A program made the translations under genes and the position numbers. Positions 43,246-46,741 of a stretch of DNA of 46,741 nt are shown in pieces. The notes beneath the pieces were generated by a model that ran no database searches, had not been told where the DNA came from, and was given only the letters and a program-made list of their open reading frames with translations. This stretch comes from an uncultured Prevotella sp. GTDB lineage: Bacteria > Bacteroidota > Bacteroidia > Bacteroidales > Bacteroidaceae. The DNA is taken from the NCBI GenBank assembly GCA_902798285.1, contig CADBVZ010000036.1:1-46741 (forward strand). The letters are read 5' to 3'. The first letter of the stretch is position 1, and every line of letters starts with the position of its first letter.

Positions 43246-43758
43246 ATGATGACACTTCGACCATTTAACATCAACGATGCGGAGACGATTCTGGGTTGGT
43301 GCAAAGATAAGCATGCATTCCGGTTTTGGAGTGCAGACAGGTACAAAGATTTCCCTGCCAAGCCCGAGGAGATGCTGGAGCAATACAAGGGTGATAATAT
43401 GTATCCGCTTACAGCAGTAGTGGGAAATGCAATCATTGGACATATCCTGCTAAGATATCCGATGGTGGATAGGACGCACATCCGTTTCGGCTTCGTCATT
43501 GTGGATGATTCGAAACGCGGTAAGGGCTATGGCAAGCAGATGCTGCGCCTCGCTATCGATTATGCAAAACAAGAACTGGGTGCTCAAAAGATTACCCTTG
43601 GTGTGTTTTGTAATAATCTCTCCGCCGTTGAATGCTACAAGTCTGTCGGTTTCCGCATCACAGGCGAAGATTCTTATCCGATTGACGGAGAAGAATGGAA
43701 AGAATATGAAATGGAAATAATCGTGTCTCTCACATTTTTTTCTGTTGGATGTAATTAA
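43246..43758 (+). CDS. GNAT-family N-acetyltransferase
   Basis: 170 residues from the ATG at 43246 (MMTLRPFNINDAETILGWC); the upstream frame to 43165 crosses the promoter. The GNAT core is clear: FGFVIVDDSKRGKGYGKQMLRLAIDYA contains the acetyl-CoA loop RGKGYG, and LGVFCNNLSAVECYKSVGF is motif B. This form resembles RimJ/RimL-type acetyltransferases. The substrate is unknown. The last residues (IVSLTFFSVGCN) run past the usual end of the domain. It is a single-gene unit. Confidence 0.9.
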   Translation: MMTLRPFNINDAETILGWCKDKHAFRFWSADRYKDFPAKPEEMLEQYKGDNMYPLTAVVGNAIIGHILLRYPMVDRTHIRFGFVIVDDSKRGKGYGKQMLRLAIDYAKQELGAQKITLGVFCNNLSAVECYKSVGFRITGEDSYPIDGEEWKEYEMEIIVSLTFFSVGCN

Positions 43759-43879
43759 TTCACTTTTCCTGCGACTAATTGGTTAAAGTTCGTGATTAAG
43801 CGAGAGCAGAATCAAGCTTGCTTGTTATGCCGAGCGTGAACGAACTCGATGTGAATCATCAAAATGATTTAGTTGAACA

Positions 43880-44270
43880 ATGGAGACGAAAGAATTAGAG
43901 AAAGATTTCCTGACGATGGTCGAGGCGCAGAAACGTACGATCTACAAGGTGTGCTATATCTATGCCAACGACCAGGACCCCGCGCTATCGGGGGGATAGC
44001 AAGCTCACAACATGGGTCTACCGCATCGCCATGAACACCTGCATCACGTTTCTCAGACGCTCTAATGCCCGTCCGCACACCGTACCAATGACGGCCAATG
44101 TGGCAAGCGTAGCAGCAGACGACGACACGACAGGACAGCTCAGGGAGCTCTACCGACTCATCAACCAGCTGGGGAAACTGGAACGCGCGCTGATTCTCCT
44201 CTGGCTGGAAGAACGGAGTTATGAGGAAATCGCCGACATCCTCGGCAAAAATGTCGAACCGTTAAATTAG
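43880..44270 (+). pseudogene. Broken ECF-type sigma-70 factor
   Basis: From the ATG at 43880 the frame encodes a sigma-70 region 2 start (FLTMVEAQKRTIYKVCYIYANDQDP) and stops at 43978. The rest continues in another frame: PRYRGDSKLTTWVYRIAMNTCITFLRR (region 2.3-2.4) and region 4 (LGKLERALILLWLEERSYEEIADILG). The segment that normally holds DDLxQE and NLW (regions 2.1-2.2) is absent at the junction, and the recognition helix at the end of region 4 is also lost (KNVEPLN stop). At least two deletions are needed, so a sequencing error alone is unlikely. The adjacent partner gene is intact. Confidence 0.82.
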
Positions 44271-44277
44271 TATTGAT

Positions 44278-44886
44278 ATGGAACTTGAAGCATTGAAAGC
44301 CAGCTGGAACAAACTCGATGAGCGTCTGGCAGAAACAGAAATAGTGAACCTTCGCGTGGTGAAGGAATTGATCCAGCAGAAGACGAAGTCGGCCTACGAC
44401 CACATCATGGGACAGAACATCTACAGCTTCGTGGTGAATATGCTCATCATCTGCGGAGTATTCCCATACGTCTATATGAACACCCCTATTCAGACCACCT
44501 CGTTCGCCATCGTCGAGGGTGTGATGGTAATAGGAATGATCCCCATGGTATGGAAACTCTCCCTGCTGTCGAAATTCGATCTGGGCGGCAAGAGCAGCAG
44601 CGAGCTCAGCCGTTTGGTGCTCACCTACAAGAAGGTCTGCCATCAGGAGAAGGTATGGATGATAGGTGCCGTATGTCTGGCGATGATCGCTTTCTACATC
44701 CTGGAACTGGGATTCAACACGGAGGCTGGCTACGAGTTCAGCACGAGATTGTTGTTGCCTCTCGGGCTCTCAGTCCTCACCTTTGGTCTTGGTATTGTCT
44801 TCGCTAAATGGCAGCTCCACCGCCATGCCCATCAGCTACAGGAGGTAGAGCGCGGACTGGAGGAACTCCGAGAGTTTGAGAAATAA
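44278..44886 (+). CDS. Membrane protein paired with the sigma-factor remnant (candidate anti-sigma or sigma-associated protein)
   Basis: 202 residues, starting 7 nt after the sigma pseudogene. A cytosolic helical N-terminus (MELEALKASWNKLDERLAETE) is followed by four membrane helices (about 53-68, 74-95, 123-143 and 155-178) and a charged coiled-coil tail (HAHQLQEVERGLEELREFEK). Proteins of this form commonly follow ECF sigma genes in Bacteroidales, hence the suggestion; no zinc-binding anti-sigma motif is visible. The reading frame is intact despite the broken neighbour. Confidence 0.72.
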   Translation: MELEALKASWNKLDERLAETEIVNLRVVKELIQQKTKSAYDHIMGQNIYSFVVNMLIICGVFPYVYMNTPIQTTSFAIVEGVMVIGMIPMVWKLSLLSKFDLGGKSSSELSRLVLTYKKVCHQEKVWMIGAVCLAMIAFYILELGFNTEAGYEFSTRLLLPLGLSVLTFGLGIVFAKWQLHRHAHQLQEVERGLEELREFEK

Positions 44887-45050
44887 GGAATATCATACTT
44901 TGCTTGTATGATTGTTAAAAGTAAGTTAGAGTATTGAAAGCTGCACTCGTCGTGATGACGGGTGTTGCTTTTGCCGCTCGACTTTGTCGCTTGCCGAATT
45001 AAGAACTTTTTGAAACTTTGCAGCGTCAATTGATAAACAATGATAGAACA

Positions 45051-45941
45051 ATGAATATCAGATTAGAACAACCCAAAGATTATCGTGAGGTGGAGAACCT
45101 CACGCGTGAGGCATTCTGGAACGTCTATCGACCAGGATGCACAGAACATTACGTACTCAATCAGTATAGAACGAACCCTGATTTCATTCTTGAGTTGGAT
45201 TTTGTGATGGAAGAGGATAACAGGATTATCGGCCATGTGATGTTTTCGAAGGCTGAGCTTGTATTGGAGAATGGTAGCAAGAAAGCTTCATGGACATTCG
45301 GTCCTATCAGCATCCATCCCGACTATAAGCGTAAGGGCTACGGTTTGAAGTTACTGCAGTATGCCTTAAACAAGGCCCGCGACATGGGTATTGGCTTTAT
45401 CTGCATGGAGGGCAACATCGAGTTTTACAAGCATGCAGGCTTCGACCTCGCCAGCAAACTGAACATTCACTATCACGCCGAGCCGAGAGAGTCAGAGGTT
45501 CCGTATTTCCTCGCTCAAGAACTGATCCCTGGCTGGCTTAAATCGAACGGAATCGCCGAGGCTACCTACTGTCCTCCCAAGGGTTATTTCGTAGCCGACG
45601 AGAACCCTGATGCTTTCGAGGCTTATGAGGCTTCGTTCCCTCAGAAAGACAAAGCATTCCAAGAGGGCCAGCTGCCACAGTTCTGCCAGAGTTGCGGTAT
45701 GCCATTAATGCGTATCGAGGATTGCGGTACCAATGCCGATGGCAGCACCAATTTTGATTACTGCCAGTATTGCTACAAGGATGGTAAGTTTCTGCAGGAA
45801 TGCACCATGGACGAGATGATTGAGCATTGCGCCCAGTTTGTCGACGAGGTAAACAAAAATATGCCTAAGCCCATGACCAAGGAGGAGTATAAGCAAATGA
45901 TGCAACAGTACTTCCCAATGCTAAAACGCTGGAGAAAATGA
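45051..45941 (+). CDS. GNAT acetyltransferase fused to a C-terminal zinc ribbon
   Basis: 296 residues from the ATG at 45051. The N-terminal half is a GNAT domain with TFGPISIHPDYKRKGYG (acetyl-CoA loop) and ICMEGNIEFYKHAGF. The C-terminal part (about 205-296) is a putative zinc ribbon: FCQSCGMPL followed by FDYCQYCYKDG, a CxxC/CxxC pair, then a helical tail with MTKEEYKQMMQQYFPMLKRW. The ribbon is usually found as a free small protein or on other enzymes, so the fusion is of interest. A weak box AAACTTTG (45013-45020) precedes it. Substrate unknown. Confidence 0.88.
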   Translation: MNIRLEQPKDYREVENLTREAFWNVYRPGCTEHYVLNQYRTNPDFILELDFVMEEDNRIIGHVMFSKAELVLENGSKKASWTFGPISIHPDYKRKGYGLKLLQYALNKARDMGIGFICMEGNIEFYKHAGFDLASKLNIHYHAEPRESEVPYFLAQELIPGWLKSNGIAEATYCPPKGYFVADENPDAFEAYEASFPQKDKAFQEGQLPQFCQSCGMPLMRIEDCGTNADGSTNFDYCQYCYKDGKFLQECTMDEMIEHCAQFVDEVNKNMPKPMTKEEYKQMMQQYFPMLKRWRK

Positions 45942-45976
45942 ATAAGATGATTGCTTGTTGTGGCATCAACTTTTAT

Positions 45977-46048
45977 CCATTCATCACAAATAAGTGCAGA
46001 ATATCCCAAATTCTTGCTTGATGTAGCAACTATATGTATCTTTGCAAC
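45977..46048 (+). repeat. Duplicated promoter module, copy 2
   Basis: Aligns without gaps to 43150-43221 (see copy 1) and likewise ends in a TAnnTTTG box 60 nt from its start. Confidence 0.75.
46014..46044 (+). promoter_or_regulatory. Promoter of the transglutaminase-like gene
   Basis: TTG at 46014-46016, 20 nt, TATCTTTG at 46037-46044, 28 nt before the ATG. Confidence 0.78.
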
Positions 46049-46072
46049 GTCAAATAATAAAAAACGTAAGAT

Positions 46073-46741
46073 ATGAAAACAATGAGATTTTTGGCAGTAT
46101 TAGCCATCGGCTTGATGAGTGTGATGAGCGTGAAGGCTCAGAGTCAGCGAATGATGGAGTTCCAGGTGATGATGTCTATGCATGATACCACTTATAAGAA
46201 CTTCCTCAAGAATAAGAAACACAAAGAAGCGATAGCACCGCTAACAACGCTCATAAACATACTTGACACCACAACGATCTGTCAAGACACAGAAATGCCG
46301 TCTGAAATGGTAAAAGCCGCAAAGGCCGATTATCTTTATGATTTAGCCTGCTGCTATGCCCTGACGAAGCAGAAGAAACTGGCGTTGATGACACTTGAGA
46401 AGTCGGTGGATAGCGGTTATAAGCGTTACGACAACATGCTCAACGACAACGATCTTGTATCGCTCCGTAAAGACAAGAAGGTTCTCAGGAAGTCGGCTCA
46501 CTATGCCCCAGATTCTACAAAAATGGAGAACTCGTTCCGTTATGAGTCGAAGGAATCGCGGAGTCTGAGTATGGTTCGTGAGTATTTCAAACTCGACTCG
46601 GTGGCTGGGCAGGGCGATGAGCTATCGAAGATCCTCAACCTGCTACACTTTGCTCACGACAATATGCGCCACGACGGTGGCAACAGGGCTTTTGCCGAGA
46701 TGGATGCTATCGACCTGTATAACTATTGTAAGACTACAGGC
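46073..46741 (+). CDS. Exported transglutaminase-like protein, 3' truncated by window edge
   Basis: Open frame from the ATG at 46073 to the window end (223 codons). It begins with a signal peptide (MKTMRFLAVLAIGLMSVMSVKAQ). A helical region (about 30-130, with DLACCYALTKQKKLALMTLEKSVDSGY) looks TPR-like. From about residue 165 the sequence (VREYFKLDSVAG...ILNLLHFAHDNMRHDGGN, then DAIDLYNYCKTTG) resembles the lead-in of transglutaminase-like domains; the expected catalytic Cys would lie just beyond the window. Family assignment is therefore provisional. The gene is driven by copy 2 of the duplicated promoter module. Confidence 0.7.
   Translation, partial: MKTMRFLAVLAIGLMSVMSVKAQSQRMMEFQVMMSMHDTTYKNFLKNKKHKEAIAPLTTLINILDTTTICQDTEMPSEMVKAAKADYLYDLACCYALTKQKKLALMTLEKSVDSGYKRYDNMLNDNDLVSLRKDKKVLRKSAHYAPDSTKMENSFRYESKESRSLSMVREYFKLDSVAGQGDELSKILNLLHFAHDNMRHDGGNRAFAEMDAIDLYNYCKTTG

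Noticed and set aside
43962-44270. Short functional sigma factor from the ATG at 43962
   Set aside because: It would lack regions 2.1-2.2 and the end of region 4, so it is better read as part of a pseudogene.

Overview
The window reads as a chromosome segment from a Prevotella-like member of the Bacteroidales (Prevotella, Segatella or Xylanibacter type; this is inference from content, not a database match). The signs are many promoters of the Bacteroidetes form TTTG-N20-TAnnTTTG, almost no Shine-Dalgarno sequences, an ExbD/ExbD/TonB operon with a PstS-like lipoprotein, a PorT-family protein, a split 5'-nucleotidase, DUF3822 and DUF4332 proteins, and plant-polysaccharide enzymes (GH53, GH3). 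No tRNA, rRNA, CRISPR array, phage or transposase was seen. The window cuts a gene at each end.

Layout. 1-4.6 kb: energy-transduction operon (exbD, exbD, tonB, pstS-like, TPR protein). 4.6-5.2 kb: two look-alike terminators enclosing a repeat-rich intergenic stretch, then a 56-residue ferredoxin. 5.3-9.9 kb: PorT-like protein, two-gene 5'-nucleotidase, ribosomal protein L19, stand-alone AICAR formyltransferase and a small basic protein. 9.9-12.7 kb: a TPR membrane protein with a degenerate histidine-kinase H-box, divergent from a GH53 endo-galactanase. 12.7-20.6 kb: an eight-gene minus-strand run with a YtrA-like ABC pair and GntR regulator, followed by a MacB/MacA/TolC-like efflux set. The operator-like palindrome at its head is intact, but the regulator appears to lack part of its helix-turn-helix and one permease is frameshifted. 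20.8-31 kb: GH3 beta-xylosidase/glucosidase, nadK, DJ-1-like protein, ispD, recG, M23/LysM peptidase and dnaG. 31-39.5 kb: cardiolipin synthase, rsmD, DUF3822 with a tiny overlapping membrane ORF, RecD-like helicase, DUF4332, rmuC, Sfp-type phosphopantetheinyl transferase and a HerA-like ATPase. 39.6-43.1 kb: a membrane-anchored LytTR regulator, a TonB-dependent receptor preceded by period-20 direct repeats, and a small exported protein. 43.2-46.7 kb: two GNAT acetyltransferases (one fused to a zinc ribbon), a broken ECF sigma factor with an intact membrane partner, and a 3'-cut exported transglutaminase-like protein.

How the parts relate. Most genes are housekeeping or envelope genes. The strongest unexplained signals are regulatory: a probable LytTR binding array in front of the adjacent TonB receptor, a 22-bp-period dyad array at 4.7 kb, a duplicated promoter module at 43.2 and 46.0 kb with identical internal spacing, and a dispersed palindromic repeat placed in two divergent intergenic regions. 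Several genes show decay or degeneracy (sigma factor, MacB-like permease, GntR regulator, HisKA protein).
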